From positions 62,001-126,000 of the forward strand of contig NZ_RXFT01000019.1 of NCBI RefSeq assembly GCF_003952165.1: 64,000 bases of DNA. Reading direction: 5' to 3'. Numbering within the stretch: the stretch's first letter is position 1; each line of letters starts with the position of its first letter. The position numbers were made by a program, and so were the translations under genes. Positions 49,655 to 58,318 of this stretch are shown here, piece by piece. Origin of the DNA: Variovorax guangxiensis. Its GTDB lineage: Bacteria > Pseudomonadota > Gammaproteobacteria > Burkholderiales > Burkholderiaceae_C. Under the pieces are notes generated by a model that was given only the letters and a program-made list of their open reading frames with translations, searched no databases and was not told the origin of the DNA.

Positions 49655-50698
49655 CTAGTCTTCGGCGACCTGCAGCACCAGCTTGCCGAAGTTCTCGCCC
49701 GCGAAGAGCTTATTGAGCGACTCGGGGAAGGTATCGAGGCCCTTCACGACGTCTTCCTTGCTCTTCATGCGCCCATCTTTCAGGTAACCGGCCATCTCGG
49801 CGATGGCGATGTGGTACCTGTCGGCGTAGTCGAATACCACGATGCCTTCCATGCGGGCACGATTCACCAGCAGGCTCAGGTAGTTCTTCGGGCCAGCCGA
49901 GGGCATGCTGTTGGCGTTGTTGTACTGGCTGATGGCGCCACAGATGATGATGCGGGCCTTGCGCGCGAGCCGCGCCAGCACCATGTCGAGGATCTCGCCG
50001 CCGACGTTGTCGAAGTAGATGTCCACGCCCTTCGGGCAGTGCGTCTTCAGGCCCTCGCGCACCGCGGCGGCGCCGGCCTTGTAGTCGATGCAGGCGTCGA
50101 AGCCGAGCTCCTTCACCACCCAGTCGCACTTGGCTTGGCCGCCGGCGATGCCGACCACGCGGCAGCCCTTGATCCTGGCCAGCTGGCCCACCGTCTGGCC
50201 GACGGCGCCGGCCGCGCCGGAAACCACCACCGTCTCGCCGGGCTTGGGCATGCCCACGTCCATCAGGCCGAAGTAGCCGGTCATGCCGGGCATCCCCAGC
50301 ACGTTGAGCCACTGGGTGATGGTGCCCACGCGCAGGTCGATCTTCACCAGGCCGTTGCGCTTGATCTGGTCTTCGGGGATGAGGATGTATTCCTGCACCC
50401 CCAGCGTGCCGTAGACGGTGTCGCCCACGGCGAACTGCGGATTCTTCGAGGCGATGACGCGGCCGACGCCGCCGGCGCGCATCACTTCGTCGATGCCCAC
50501 GGGCGGGATGTAGCTCTTGGCGTCGTTGAGCCAGCCGCGCATGGCGGGGTCGAGCGACAGCGACAGCGTCTTGACGAGCACGCCGCCCTCGGCCGGTTCG
50601 CCGACGGGCTCGGTGGTGAACTTCCAGTTCTCGCGGGTGGCCGTGCCCTCGGGGCGCTTGGCGAGGCGGACCTGATGGTTGGTGAGTGGGGTGCTCAT
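49655..50698 (-). CDS. NADP-dependent oxidoreductase, zinc-free MDR (CurA/leukotriene-B4-reductase-like)
   Basis: 347 residues. Starts with the family N-terminus NHQVRLAKRPEGTATRENW; the Rossmann motif is VVVSGAAGAVGQTVGQLARI, followed by CRVVGIAGGQAKCDWVVKEL and DVYFDNVGG-like DIYFDNVGGEILD. No zinc-binding Cys cluster is seen. Such enzymes reduce alpha,beta-unsaturated ketones and aldehydes with NADPH. Start ATG at 50698, single gene. Confidence 0.92.
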   Translation of the reverse strand: MSTPLTNHQVRLAKRPEGTATRENWKFTTEPVGEPAEGGVLVKTLSLSLDPAMRGWLNDAKSYIPPVGIDEVMRAGGVGRVIASKNPQFAVGDTVYGTLGVQEYILIPEDQIKRNGLVKIDLRVGTITQWLNVLGMPGMTGYFGLMDVGMPKPGETVVVSGAAGAVGQTVGQLARIKGCRVVGIAGGQAKCDWVVKELGFDACIDYKAGAAAVREGLKTHCPKGVDIYFDNVGGEILDMVLARLARKARIIICGAISQYNNANSMPSAGPKNYLSLLVNRARMEGIVVFDYADRYHIAIAEMAGYLKDGRMKSKEDVVKGLDTFPESLNKLFAGENFGKLVLQVAED

Positions 50699-50810
50699 GG
50701 CGTCTGTCTCCTTGACCTTGAATGAGGGGGCGCTGGCGCGCAGGCGCATCGTAGCGGCGCCCCCGGGGCGGGCAGGTAGCGCAGGCGACAGCGCGCCTTT
50801 CGGCCCTCGT

Positions 50811-52226
50811 CTAGGCCAGCCTGACGACGATCCGCAACCCCGGCTGCGCGTTGCGCACCGTGAGCTTGCCGCCGTGCGCCTCGGCGATCAGCCGGCACAG
50901 GTACATGCCCAGGCCCACGCCGCCGGTGGCGCGCGCCCGGGCGCCGTCGGTGCGGTAGAAGGGCTCTGTCAGGCGCTCGAGCTGCTCGTCGTCCACGCCG
51001 GGGCCGTGGTCGCGCACCTCGATCTCGGCGCCCTGGCTGCTGCCGTCGAGCACCGCGCGCAGCGACACGCAGGGCGGCCGGGGCGCGTCGGCGCTGTAGC
51101 GCAGCGCGTTGTCCAGCAGGTTGCGCACCAGCAGGCGGATGCGCATGCGGTCCACCGCGTGCGGCGGCAGGCCCTCGGCCAGGTCGAGATGCACATGCTC
51201 CGCTCCAGGCATCTCGGCCACGATCTCGCGGATCAGCGCCGCCAGGTCGACCGGTTCGCGCTGCAGCGCCACGTGCGGGCTGGCGAGGCGCTCGCTTTCG
51301 AGCAGGTCGCTGATGAGGTCGCGCATCTCGTTGAGGTCGCGCAGCAGCGCGTCGCGCTCGGCCTGCCCCTCGGGCGTGGTCGGCAGCAGTTCGGCGTTCA
51401 GGCGCGCGCGCGTGAGCGGCGAGCGCAGCTCGTGACTCAGCGCCAGCAGCAGCCCGCGCTTGGCGTCGAGCATGGCCTGGATGTCCTCCGCCATGGTGTT
51501 GATGCGCTCTGCCAGGTCGCCGAGGTCGTCGTTGCGGCGGATCGGAATGGGCTGCGTGAACTCGCCACGGCCGAAGCGCTGCGCGCCCTCGCGGATGTCG
51601 ATCAGCGGGCGCAGCAGACGGCTCACGTAGGCGTAGCCCAGCAGCACGCAGGACAGCAGCAGGCCCAGCGTGGCCCAGCCGATGACGCGAGGCGCGAGCT
51701 GCCAGAGCTTGGGCGACCAGCCGAAGATCACGCGGTGGCCGTCGGCCGTGGGGCGGATGAACCACTTGTCGCCGCCGAAGACGTCTTCGCGGTCGTGCAT
51801 CCAGCCGCCGGGGCTGCTGGCGCCGCCGGGGTTGGAGTCCCAGTTGACCTTGGGGCCCACGATGCGGATGGTGATCGGCAGCCGCGCCACCAGCGCCTGC
51901 GCGCGCGCCACGTCGGGCGGCGTGCCGATCTCGGCGACCAGGCGGTCGGCGTAATCGGTCAGCATCGGCTTGGCGGCCTCGGCCCAGCCGGTGGAGAACG
52001 ATTTCTTCATGCCGCCCATGAAGACGGCCGCCATCACCAGCGCGAGCAGCACGAACATCAGCACCAGCCGCACGCGCAGCGAACGGCGCCAGCGGCGCTT
52101 GCCCTGCACCTTCTCGTTCCAGCGCGCGTGCCACTTGGCGTGCCAGTCGCCGCGCGTCATCTCGTCGCGGCATTCCTCGCCGCGCCACCGCATCCTGCGG
52201 GACTCCCTGCTTCGGCCGAAGTTCAT
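50811..52226 (-). CDS. Sensor histidine kinase (CpxA/EnvZ-type) paired with downstream-listed CpxR-like regulator
   Basis: 471 residues. A long basic cytoplasmic N-terminus (RSRESRRMRWRGEECRDEMT) precedes TM1 (~52-75, VRLVLMFVLLALVMAAVFMG); a periplasmic domain of ~110 residues; TM2 (~185-205); HAMP; HisKA with LALSHELRSPLTRARLNAEL; HATPase_c with LLDNALRYSAD, and GGVGLGMYLCRLIAEAHGGK. Its ATG at 52226 overlaps the regulator stop as ATGA. Envelope stress is the probable input, given the Spy/CpxP-like gene nearby. Confidence 0.9.
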   Translation of the reverse strand: MNFGRSRESRRMRWRGEECRDEMTRGDWHAKWHARWNEKVQGKRRWRRSLRVRLVLMFVLLALVMAAVFMGGMKKSFSTGWAEAAKPMLTDYADRLVAEIGTPPDVARAQALVARLPITIRIVGPKVNWDSNPGGASSPGGWMHDREDVFGGDKWFIRPTADGHRVIFGWSPKLWQLAPRVIGWATLGLLLSCVLLGYAYVSRLLRPLIDIREGAQRFGRGEFTQPIPIRRNDDLGDLAERINTMAEDIQAMLDAKRGLLLALSHELRSPLTRARLNAELLPTTPEGQAERDALLRDLNEMRDLISDLLESERLASPHVALQREPVDLAALIREIVAEMPGAEHVHLDLAEGLPPHAVDRMRIRLLVRNLLDNALRYSADAPRPPCVSLRAVLDGSSQGAEIEVRDHGPGVDDEQLERLTEPFYRTDGARARATGGVGLGMYLCRLIAEAHGGKLTVRNAQPGLRIVVRLA

Positions 52227-52918
52227 GCAGGTTCGCTGCGGGCGACGGCCAGCGCGTAGCCCGCGTTGCGCAGCGTCTTGATGCAATCCAGCGGCTCGAG
52301 CTTCTTGCGCAGGCGGCTCACGACGATGTCGACCGCGCGCGTGTAGAGCTCGGCCTCGTGCCCGCGCAGGCGGTTGAGGATGTCGTCTCGGCTGAACACC
52401 TTGCCCGGCTCGGCCGCCAGCAGCGCGAGCAGCTCGAACTCGGTGCCGGTGAGCTCCACGCGCTCGCCGTGGCGCAGCACCTGGCGCCGGTCGAGGTCGA
52501 TCGACAGGCCGTCGAACACGCGGTACTGCGTGCCGATGGCTGCCGCCTGCGGCGTGCTGCGCTGGCGGCGCAGGATGGTCTGCACGCGCGCCACCAGTTC
52601 GCGCGGCTCGAAGGGCTTGGGCACGTAGTCGTCGGCGCCGAGCTCCAGCCCGACCACGCGGTCCATCACTTCGCCGCGGGCGGTGAGCATCACGATGGGA
52701 ATGTCGCTTTCCTTGCGGATCTCGCGGCACAGCGCGAAGCCGTCCATCTCGGGCAGCATCACGTCGAGGATGGCCGCGTCGTAGGTGCCCGCGCGCAGCC
52801 TGGCCAGCCCCTCGCTCGGGCGCACGGCGCTTTCGAGCGTGCAGCCGAAGCGTGCGAAGTAGGTGGTCAGCGGCGCGGCGAGATGCTCGTCGTCGTCGAT
52901 CAGCAGGATGCGCGGCAT
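52223..52918 (-). CDS. Response regulator, OmpR family (CpxR-like)
   Basis: 231 residues. Receiver with Asp-Asp-Asp acidic pocket (LLIDDDEHLA), phosphoacceptor in AAILDVMLPEMDG, Thr in IVMLTARGE and Lys in DDYVPKPFEPREL; OmpR winged helix with LTGTEFELLALLAAEPGKVF and RAVDIVVSRLRKKLEP. LSRDDI-like FSRDDILNRLRGHE and the sequence around GYALAV match CpxR. The ATG at 52918 begins the receiver directly. It precedes and is coupled with the kinase. Confidence 0.92.
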   Translation of the reverse strand: MPRILLIDDDEHLAAPLTTYFARFGCTLESAVRPSEGLARLRAGTYDAAILDVMLPEMDGFALCREIRKESDIPIVMLTARGEVMDRVVGLELGADDYVPKPFEPRELVARVQTILRRQRSTPQAAAIGTQYRVFDGLSIDLDRRQVLRHGERVELTGTEFELLALLAAEPGKVFSRDDILNRLRGHEAELYTRAVDIVVSRLRKKLEPLDCIKTLRNAGYALAVARSEPA

Positions 52919-52968
52919 GGCGGGATTGTGCCTCCGGACGAGAAAGTGGCGAATGACCTCGCTGACCA

Positions 52969-53361
52969 TCAGACCCGCCGGCATCGCACCGCCCAGGTCA
53001 GGCCCGTCACGAGGATGGAAAGCAGCAGCGCGTGGTAGACCACGTCGGGCACCGTGCGCGGGCCGATGCCCGCGATGATGGTGCCGAGGCCGACCAACGT
53101 GCCCAGCAGCGCGAAGCCCTGGCCGAAGATGGCCGCGCGGCGCGCATGGTGCGGGCGCAGCCAGGTCTCGACCGAGGCCAGCACCAGCACGGTGGCGATC
53201 ACCGCCTCGGCGGTGCGTGCCGCCGGGTGCGCGTAGCCGGGCACGATGAACCCGGCATGCACCATCGACGCGATGCCCAGCGTGAGCGCCTCCGTCAGCA
53301 TCCATGCGCGCGCGGCCGGCGCGTGCACGGCATGCGAAGCCGTGGGGTCGCCGCTCACCAT
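52969..53361 (-). CDS. Small polytopic membrane protein, unknown
   Basis: 130 residues, about four membrane segments (ALTLGIASMVHAGFIVPGYA; TAEAVIATVLVLASVETWLR; GFALLGTLVGLGTIIAGIGP; ALLLSILVTGLTWAVRCRR). It overlaps the end of the DUF4260-type gene by 7 bases and lies 50 bases upstream of the CpxR-like gene on the same strand. Not recognised. Confidence 0.7.
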   Translation of the reverse strand: MVSGDPTASHAVHAPAARAWMLTEALTLGIASMVHAGFIVPGYAHPAARTAEAVIATVLVLASVETWLRPHHARRAAIFGQGFALLGTLVGLGTIIAGIGPRTVPDVVYHALLLSILVTGLTWAVRCRRV

Positions 53362-53717
53362 GGATCGGCCTTGCCGATGCGGCCCAGGTGCGTGGCGGCG
53401 AAGCCGCTCGCGTACTTGAGCCCGTAGCCCAGCGCGTGGTCCATGCCGATGTGGGCCAGCCAGATCAGGCTGCCGGCCACCGCCCACGGCATGGCCGCAA
53501 GCACGCCGAGCGTCAGCAGCAGCACCGGGCCGACGTACGAGTGCGCCGCGTTGTAGAGCGCCGCACCCGTGCGCGGGCCCGCGAGGTAGCCCAGCAGCGA
53601 GAGATCGGGCGCGAGCAGCCAGAGCGCGAACACGCCCCAGCCTGTGCCGAACTGCGCGTAGGCGGCGAGCGCCACGCCGAGCACCACCGCGCCTTCGAGG
53701 CGCAGCAGCGTGCGCAC
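53355..53717 (-). CDS. DUF4260-type membrane protein
   Basis: 120 residues from a GTG at 53717: VRTLLRLEGAVVLGVALAAY with ALWLLAPDLSLLGYLAGPRT, GAALYNAAHSYVGPVLLLTL and IWLAHIGMDHALGYGLKYAS, the conserved blocks of DUF4260 (L-R-x-E ... APD ... YN ... H ... AHIGxDR-like). Three to four membrane segments. The frame is open to an ATG at 53855, but those codons translate a repeated intergenic element (53757-53842), so I reject the longer form. Function unknown. Confidence 0.75.
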   Translation of the reverse strand: MRTLLRLEGAVVLGVALAAYAQFGTGWGVFALWLLAPDLSLLGYLAGPRTGAALYNAAHSYVGPVLLLTLGVLAAMPWAVAGSLIWLAHIGMDHALGYGLKYASGFAATHLGRIGKADPW

Positions 53718-53756
53718 GCCACCGGTCGCCGATACGGCCCCTTCGGGAGACACCGT

Positions 53757-53842
53757 GGAACCGGCTTCGCCGGGCCACTGGTGTCGCCCCCGGAGAGGGG
53801 GGAGGCGCAGCGACACGAAGTGCGCGAAGCCTGGGGGTGAGC
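53757..53842. repeat. Dispersed GC-rich repeat, copy A
   Basis: It starts GAACCGGCTTCGCCGGG, continues with CGCCCCCGGAGAGGGG, and includes ACACGAAGTG near the end followed by a GGGGGTG block. It shares these blocks in the same order with copy B at 56838-56920. It lies just upstream of the DUF4260 start. Confidence 0.7.
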
Positions 53843-53847
53843 CCGGT

Positions 53848-54312
53848 TCAGCCACGGTGGCTCCAGCGGCGGCCGCCTCGCTCCATGAAATCGCGCACCT
53901 TCTGCTGCTGCGCGGCGTTCAGGCTGTCGAAGAAGTCCGCTGCGGCGGCGATGATCTCGGGGCTGCCGTTGCGCACGGCCGTGGTCTTCTCGTCGATCAG
54001 TCGGGCAGCACCGGCCTGGTCGAGCTTGTTGCCCGCGAACAGCGCCTTGAACTGCGAGCGCGGATCGCCAGAGCCGCCCGCGCCGCGCATGGCTTCACGC
54101 TGCGCCTGCAGCTTCTCGGCCAGCACGGTGAGCTTCTGCTTCTGGCTCGCGTCGAGTTCGAGCTTGCTGCCCACGCGCTCGACCATCTTCGTGCGGAACT
54201 CGGCGCTGTCGCCGCCCCAGCCGTGACGGTAGCTGCTGCAGCCGGCGATGCTGCCCGCGACCATGGCGGCGCCGGCAAAACCGAAGAGAGTGCGTTTGAT
54301 CCAGTGTTTCAT
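53848..54312 (-). CDS. Spy/CpxP-family periplasmic chaperone-like lipoprotein
   Basis: 154 residues. Lipobox GSIAGC (Cys25) after a signal sequence. Mature part is helical, with ELDASQKQKLTVLAEKLQAQ and SLNAAQQQKVRDFMERGGRR, equivalents of the two LTxxQ-type motifs of Spy/CpxP. A Gly/Arg/Trp-rich end (GGRRWSHRG) resembles family tails that bind metal. It lies on the same strand, upstream of the two membrane-protein genes and the CpxRA-like pair, so it is probably a member or target of that stress regulon. Confidence 0.85.
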   Translation of the reverse strand: MKHWIKRTLFGFAGAAMVAGSIAGCSSYRHGWGGDSAEFRTKMVERVGSKLELDASQKQKLTVLAEKLQAQREAMRGAGGSGDPRSQFKALFAGNKLDQAGAARLIDEKTTAVRNGSPEIIAAAADFFDSLNAAQQQKVRDFMERGGRRWSHRG

Positions 54313-54446
54313 GGCGATTCCTTGTGTTCCTGGTGTTGTGTTGAGGAGGAAGCTCCATGGTGCGGATTGCACCGGGCCAAGTCCTCTCGCTGCGGTTGCG
54401 GCGTGTTTCGTTTTATGGCGACAGGCGTGGCGACAAGCCGGCCTGC

Positions 54447-54821
54447 TTAGAGGCGGCTGCTCTTGGCGTTGGCAGCCGAGGCGCGTGCGTCGACGGGGTT
54501 GGGCATGGTCGAGATGACCTGGCTGTTCACGCGCGAACTCGCCGACACGTTCTGGTCAGGCGCGGCGGCAGTGCGCACGGCTTCGGCGACGATGCGCCCG
54601 CGTTCGGTCGAGACGGCCATGGTCTCGGCACCGCGCGAGCCGCGCACCACGTTCTGGTCGGGCGCCGATGCGGTGCGCATGGCTTCGGCGTTGACCTCGG
54701 CACGGCTCTTGGCCGACACGGCGGGCTGCACGCCCTCGTAGCTTTCGGCCTTCGCGCCGGCTGCGGCGAGCATGGCGAAGGATGCGACGGCGACGATCTG
54801 GGTGAAGGAGATGGAGTTCAT
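54447..54821 (-). CDS. Secreted DUF4148-like protein with internal repeats
   Basis: 124 residues. Signal peptide ending AAAGAKA|E. The mature protein repeats a block: AEAMRTASAPDQNVVRGSRG and AEAVRTAAAPDQNVSASSRV, about 40 residues apart, with a KSRAEVNAEAMR lead reminiscent of DUF4148 (K-T-R-A-E-V-x-A-E). Common in Burkholderiales; role unknown. AAAGAAAG precedes the ATG at 54821. Confidence 0.65.
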   Translation of the reverse strand: MNSISFTQIVAVASFAMLAAAGAKAESYEGVQPAVSAKSRAEVNAEAMRTASAPDQNVVRGSRGAETMAVSTERGRIVAEAVRTAAAPDQNVSASSRVNSQVISTMPNPVDARASAANAKSSRL

Positions 54822-54967
54822 TTCAGGCCTTTCTTTCAGTGGTTGAAGAGAAGGCCTGATCGTGCTTGCGGGCCCCCCGCAAGTCCTTTCGCCGCAGTTT
54901 CGGCGTGTTTCGTTTCTTTTCACTCACCCGCGGGGTGAGTGAAAAGTACGCTCGTGGCGTCAGCCGG

Positions 54968-56779
54968 TCAGCCCGCCATTGCGGCGGCAGGATCGTCCGA
55001 GTCGAGCACGCTCTTTGCCCATGCCTCGAGCTTGCCGGTGTCGGCGCGCAGCACCTCCTGCTTGACCGCGAGGATGCGCGAGGGGTGCATCGAGAAGCTG
55101 CGCAGGCCCAGGCCCAGCAGCAGGCGCGTGAAGGCCACGTCGCCCGCCATTTCGCCGCACACGGCCACGCCCTTGCCCTGTCGGCGGCACTCGGCGATGG
55201 TGTCGGCCACCAGGCGCAGCACGGCCGGATGCGCCGGGTCGTAGAGGTGCGCCACCGATTCGTCGGCGCGGTCGATCGCCAGCGTGTACTGGATCAGGTC
55301 GTTGGTGCCGATCGACAGGAAGTCGAAGTGCTTCAGGAAGATGCGCAGCGTGAGCGCGGCTGCCGGGATCTCGATCATGGCGCCGAGCTTCACGTGGCCG
55401 TACACCGCGCCGCGGTTGTCGAGCTCGGCGCGCGCGAAGTCGATCAGCGAGAGCGTCTGCCTGATTTCGCTCGCGTGCGCGAGCATCGGGATGAGCAGAT
55501 GGATTTCGCCATGCGCCGCCGCGCGCAGGATGGCGCGCAGCTGCGTGAGGAACATCGCCGGATCGGCCAGGCTCCAGCGGATGGCGCGCAGGCCCAGCGC
55601 CGGGTTCAGGTGCTCCTGCTTGTTGGCCGACTTGCTGTCCAGCGGCTTGTCGGCGCCCACGTCGATGGTGCGGATGGTGACCGGCATGCCCTGCATGCCC
55701 TCGACCGCGCGCCTGTAGGCCTGGTACTGCTCCTCCTCGTCGGGCAGCCGGGTCTGGGGCGAGCCCGTGTCGCGGCCCATGAAGAGGAATTCGCTGCGGA
55801 AGAGGCCCACGCCCACCGCGCCGGCCTTGACCGCGCCCACGGTGTCTTCCGGCATCTCGATGTTGGCCAGCAGCTCCACGCGCTGGCCGTCGAGCGTGAC
55901 GGCGGGCTTGTGGCGCAGCCGCGCGAGCCGGCCGCGCTCGAGGTCGCCCTGGCGCTGCTTGAAGCCGTACTCGGCCAGGATGATCGGCGACGGATCGACG
56001 ATCACCACGCCGGCGTCGCCGTCGATGATGACCCAGTCGTCCTGCCGCACCAGCTGGCTCGCGGTGCGCGCGCCGACCACGGCCGGGATGTCCATGCTGC
56101 GCGCCACGATGGCGGTGTGCGAGGTGCGCCCGCCCACGTCGGTGACGAAACCGGCGAACACGCTCTTCTTGAACTGCAGCATGTCGGCCGGCGAAAGATC
56201 GTGCGCGATCAGCACCAGCGGCACGTCGATGCCGTCGCCCGCGGTGGGGTCGTCGTGCTCATCGCTGTCGTCCACCGGCGCGGTGGCGCGCTTGCGTCGC
56301 GGCGGGCTCGGCGCCAGCACGGCGGCCGTGCCCTTCATGCGGTGTAGCAGGCGCTCGACCACCTGCTCGAGGTCGGCCTTGCGCTCGCGCAGGTACGGGT
56401 CCTCCATCTCGTCGAACTGGCGCGCGATGATCTCCAGCTGCGTGGTCAGCGCCCACTCGGCGTTGTACAGGCGCTCGCTGATCCAGTGCTTGACGCCGCC
56501 GCTCAGGGCTTCGTCCTGCAGCAGCATCTGGTGCACCTCCAGCAGCGCCGCAAGCTCGTGCGGCGCGTCGTTCGGGCCCATCTGCGCGACGTTGGCCTGC
56601 AGCTTGGCCAGCTCGTCGGCCACCGCGTTGCGCGCGGTGCGCACGCGGTCGATCTCGGTCTCGATCTCTTCGGGCTTGATGAAGTAGTGGGCGACGTCGA
56701 TGCGGCTCGACACCACCAGCACGGCGCGCCCGATGGCAATGCCACGGGCGACGGGGAGGCCGTGGACTGCAAAAGTCAT
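54968..56779 (-). CDS. ptsI: PTS enzyme I (phosphoenolpyruvate-protein phosphotransferase)
   Basis: 603 residues. HPr-binding helical domain, phospho-His221 in GGRTSHTAIVARSMDIPAV, and the PEP-binding barrel with GVGLFRSEFLFMGRD, the LNPALGLRAIRWSL block and NDLIQYTLAIDRAD plus the active-site Cys in VAVCGEMAGD. An acidic/basic insert (PPRRKRATAPVDDSDEHDDP, around 160-178) before the His domain is absent from enteric EI. It phosphorylates HPr. Third gene of the EIIA-HPr-EI cluster, after a 145-base gap holding repeat copy B. Confidence 0.96.
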   Translation of the reverse strand: MTFAVHGLPVARGIAIGRAVLVVSSRIDVAHYFIKPEEIETEIDRVRTARNAVADELAKLQANVAQMGPNDAPHELAALLEVHQMLLQDEALSGGVKHWISERLYNAEWALTTQLEIIARQFDEMEDPYLRERKADLEQVVERLLHRMKGTAAVLAPSPPRRKRATAPVDDSDEHDDPTAGDGIDVPLVLIAHDLSPADMLQFKKSVFAGFVTDVGGRTSHTAIVARSMDIPAVVGARTASQLVRQDDWVIIDGDAGVVIVDPSPIILAEYGFKQRQGDLERGRLARLRHKPAVTLDGQRVELLANIEMPEDTVGAVKAGAVGVGLFRSEFLFMGRDTGSPQTRLPDEEEQYQAYRRAVEGMQGMPVTIRTIDVGADKPLDSKSANKQEHLNPALGLRAIRWSLADPAMFLTQLRAILRAAAHGEIHLLIPMLAHASEIRQTLSLIDFARAELDNRGAVYGHVKLGAMIEIPAAALTLRIFLKHFDFLSIGTNDLIQYTLAIDRADESVAHLYDPAHPAVLRLVADTIAECRRQGKGVAVCGEMAGDVAFTRLLLGLGLRSFSMHPSRILAVKQEVLRADTGKLEAWAKSVLDSDDPAAAMAG

Positions 56780-56837
56780 GACCTAGGCCTCGTGGCCTGC
56801 GCGGGCGCGCAGCGCACGCGAATTCGCGGGATGCCGT

Positions 56838-56920
56838 CGAACCGGCTTCGCCGGGCGGCCGGCATCGCGCCCGGCGAGGGGGTTGGCGTTTACACGAAGT
56901 GAAAGAGCCGGGGGGTGGAC
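56838..56920. repeat. Dispersed GC-rich repeat, copy B
   Basis: Same block order as copy A: GAACCGGCTTCGCCGGG, CGCCCGGCGAGGGGG, ACACGAAGTG, then GAGCCGGGGGGTG. It fills most of the gap between ptsH and ptsI. On transcription of the pts genes it would form stem structures. Confidence 0.7.
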
Positions 56921-56924
56921 CATT

Positions 56925-57194
56925 TCATTCGCCTTCGCCGAACTTGTCGTCCATCAATTGGACGATGGCGTTCATCGCTTCTTCTTCCTGCGGCCCGTTG
57001 GTTTCGAGCTCGACGGTGGAGCCCAGGCCGGCAGCCAGCATCATCACGCCCATGATGCTCTTCGCGTTGATGCGGCGGTCGCCGCGGGAGAGCCACACCT
57101 CGCAGGGAAAGCTGCCTGCGAGCTTGGTCAGCTTGGCCGATGCGCGTGCATGCAGGCCCAGCTTATTGCTGATGGTCACGGATTTCTTGATCAC
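56925..57194 (-). CDS. ptsH: Phosphocarrier protein HPr
   Basis: 89 residues, standard HPr length. Phospho-His15 in NKLGLHARASAKL, Ser46 in NAKSIMGVMML (the HPr-kinase site in species with HprK). It passes phosphate from EI to the EIIA domain encoded upstream; the two genes overlap by 32 bases (57163-57194). Confidence 0.96.
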   Translation of the reverse strand: MIKKSVTISNKLGLHARASAKLTKLAGSFPCEVWLSRGDRRINAKSIMGVMMLAAGLGSTVELETNGPQEEEAMNAIVQLMDDKFGEGE

Positions 57195-57618
57195 TGTGCT
57201 TTCTTTTCGCCTGGTTCTGGGGAGCCGCCACCGCCACCTGCATCACGCCCGCGGTGCCGCCCGCGAGGGCGCGCTGCACCAGCGTCTCCAGGGGTTCGTG
57301 CCGGTAGGTGACGGCACGCAGCAGCATTGGAAGATTGACCCCCGCCACCAGCCGCGACCGGACGCCGTCCACCAGCTTCTGCGCCACGTTGCAGGGCGTG
57401 GCGCCGAACACGTCGGCCAGCACCAGCACCTGCGAGCGCGGCGCGTGCAGTTGCTGCGCGAGGGTGATGCGCGCGGCCGCCAGCGTTTCTTCGGGCGACA
57501 CATTGGGCAGCACGTCGAGCGCGGCGATGGCCTGTTCGCAGTCGGGAAACACATGCAGCGCGCACTGCCGCATCGCGTGAGCGAACGGAGCGTGGGCGAT
57601 GATGAGGATGCTGTTCAT
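57163..57618 (-). CDS. PTS EIIA component, mannose-family type
   Basis: 151 residues. Phospho-His9 in ILIIAHAPFAHAM, then VLVLADVFGATPCNVAQKLV and VRSRLVAGVNLPMLLRAVTY, all EIIA-Man features. There are no EIIB, EIIC or EIID genes in the window, so this phosphorelay is probably regulatory, as in many proteobacteria. First gene of the cluster. Confidence 0.92.
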   Translation of the reverse strand: MNSILIIAHAPFAHAMRQCALHVFPDCEQAIAALDVLPNVSPEETLAAARITLAQQLHAPRSQVLVLADVFGATPCNVAQKLVDGVRSRLVAGVNLPMLLRAVTYRHEPLETLVQRALAGGTAGVMQVAVAAPQNQAKRKHSDQEIRDHQQ

Positions 57619-57766
57619 GCAAAAGGGAGGACGACGCGTCGATTATGCGGGGGCGCCCAGAGGAAGTAGATATGCGACATAACGCGGCAGCCCCGGAAAA
57701 CGGACAGGACCGTGCGGACGGTCTGGCCACGGCAGCTATCGGAACCATAGCGGGCGAGCCCGCCGC

Positions 57767-58318
57767 TCATGGAAGCCTGAGGCCCTCGAAGAAGGTCTTC
57801 GACGCCTCGGCCGAGGAAGGCTGGCCGAGCACCGTGGCCTGGTAGAGCGCCACCGAACCGTCTTTCTGCGACTGGGCGAACCAGAGCACCTGCAGGGGCG
57901 TGGCCGTACCTTTTTGCGGCGGCTGTGTTTCCAGGCGCAGCGGCGCAGGTACTGCCGTTGCGCGCAGCACGCTGGCGGCGGATTCCGTCACCTGCGCCTC
58001 GCCAAGTTGCCCGCGCGTGGCGGTGTGCCAGGCGCGCAGCCAGGCTTCGGCCTGCTCGGGGCCGTTCGCGGAGGCATGCGCGATGGCGAATGTCGCGCCG
58101 CCGGCTTCGCAGCCCGTCATGTCGACCTGCACCGATTCGGTGCCCAGCGGCAGCGCGCGGGTCGCGCGGTCGGCCTTGCAGGGCAGCATCGCGACCAGGC
58201 CGGCCCCGGCGATCGGCACCTCGCGCCAGTTGAAGGCGGGGCGGCAGGCTGCGAGCAGGGCTGCCGCGGCCAGCACTGCGAGCCTGGAGCGGGGAATGGC
58301 GGGGGACGGCGACGGCAT
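57767..58318 (-). CDS. Hypothetical lipoprotein
   Basis: 183 residues. Lipobox LAAALLAAC (Cys~25). The mature part has FNWREVPIAGAGLVAMLPCK and ADRATRALPLGTESVQVDMT, with paired Cys (LPCK; TGCEAGG), and a beta-rich fold by pattern. The start ATG at 58318 gives a normal lipoprotein signal; a longer frame begins at 58378. Not recognised beyond a Burkholderiales hypothetical lipoprotein. Divergent from the TlpA-like gene. Confidence 0.65.
   Translation of the reverse strand: MPSPSPAIPRSRLAVLAAAALLAACRPAFNWREVPIAGAGLVAMLPCKADRATRALPLGTESVQVDMTGCEAGGATFAIAHASANGPEQAEAWLRAWHTATRGQLGEAQVTESAASVLRATAVPAPLRLETQPPQKGTATPLQVLWFAQSQKDGSVALYQATVLGQPSSAEASKTFFEGLRLP

Noticed and set aside
53718..53855. 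N-terminal 46-codon extension of the DUF4260-type gene up to an ATG at 53855
   Set aside because: It translates the dispersed repeat that also occurs at 56838-56920; family proteins start about where the GTG at 53717 lies.
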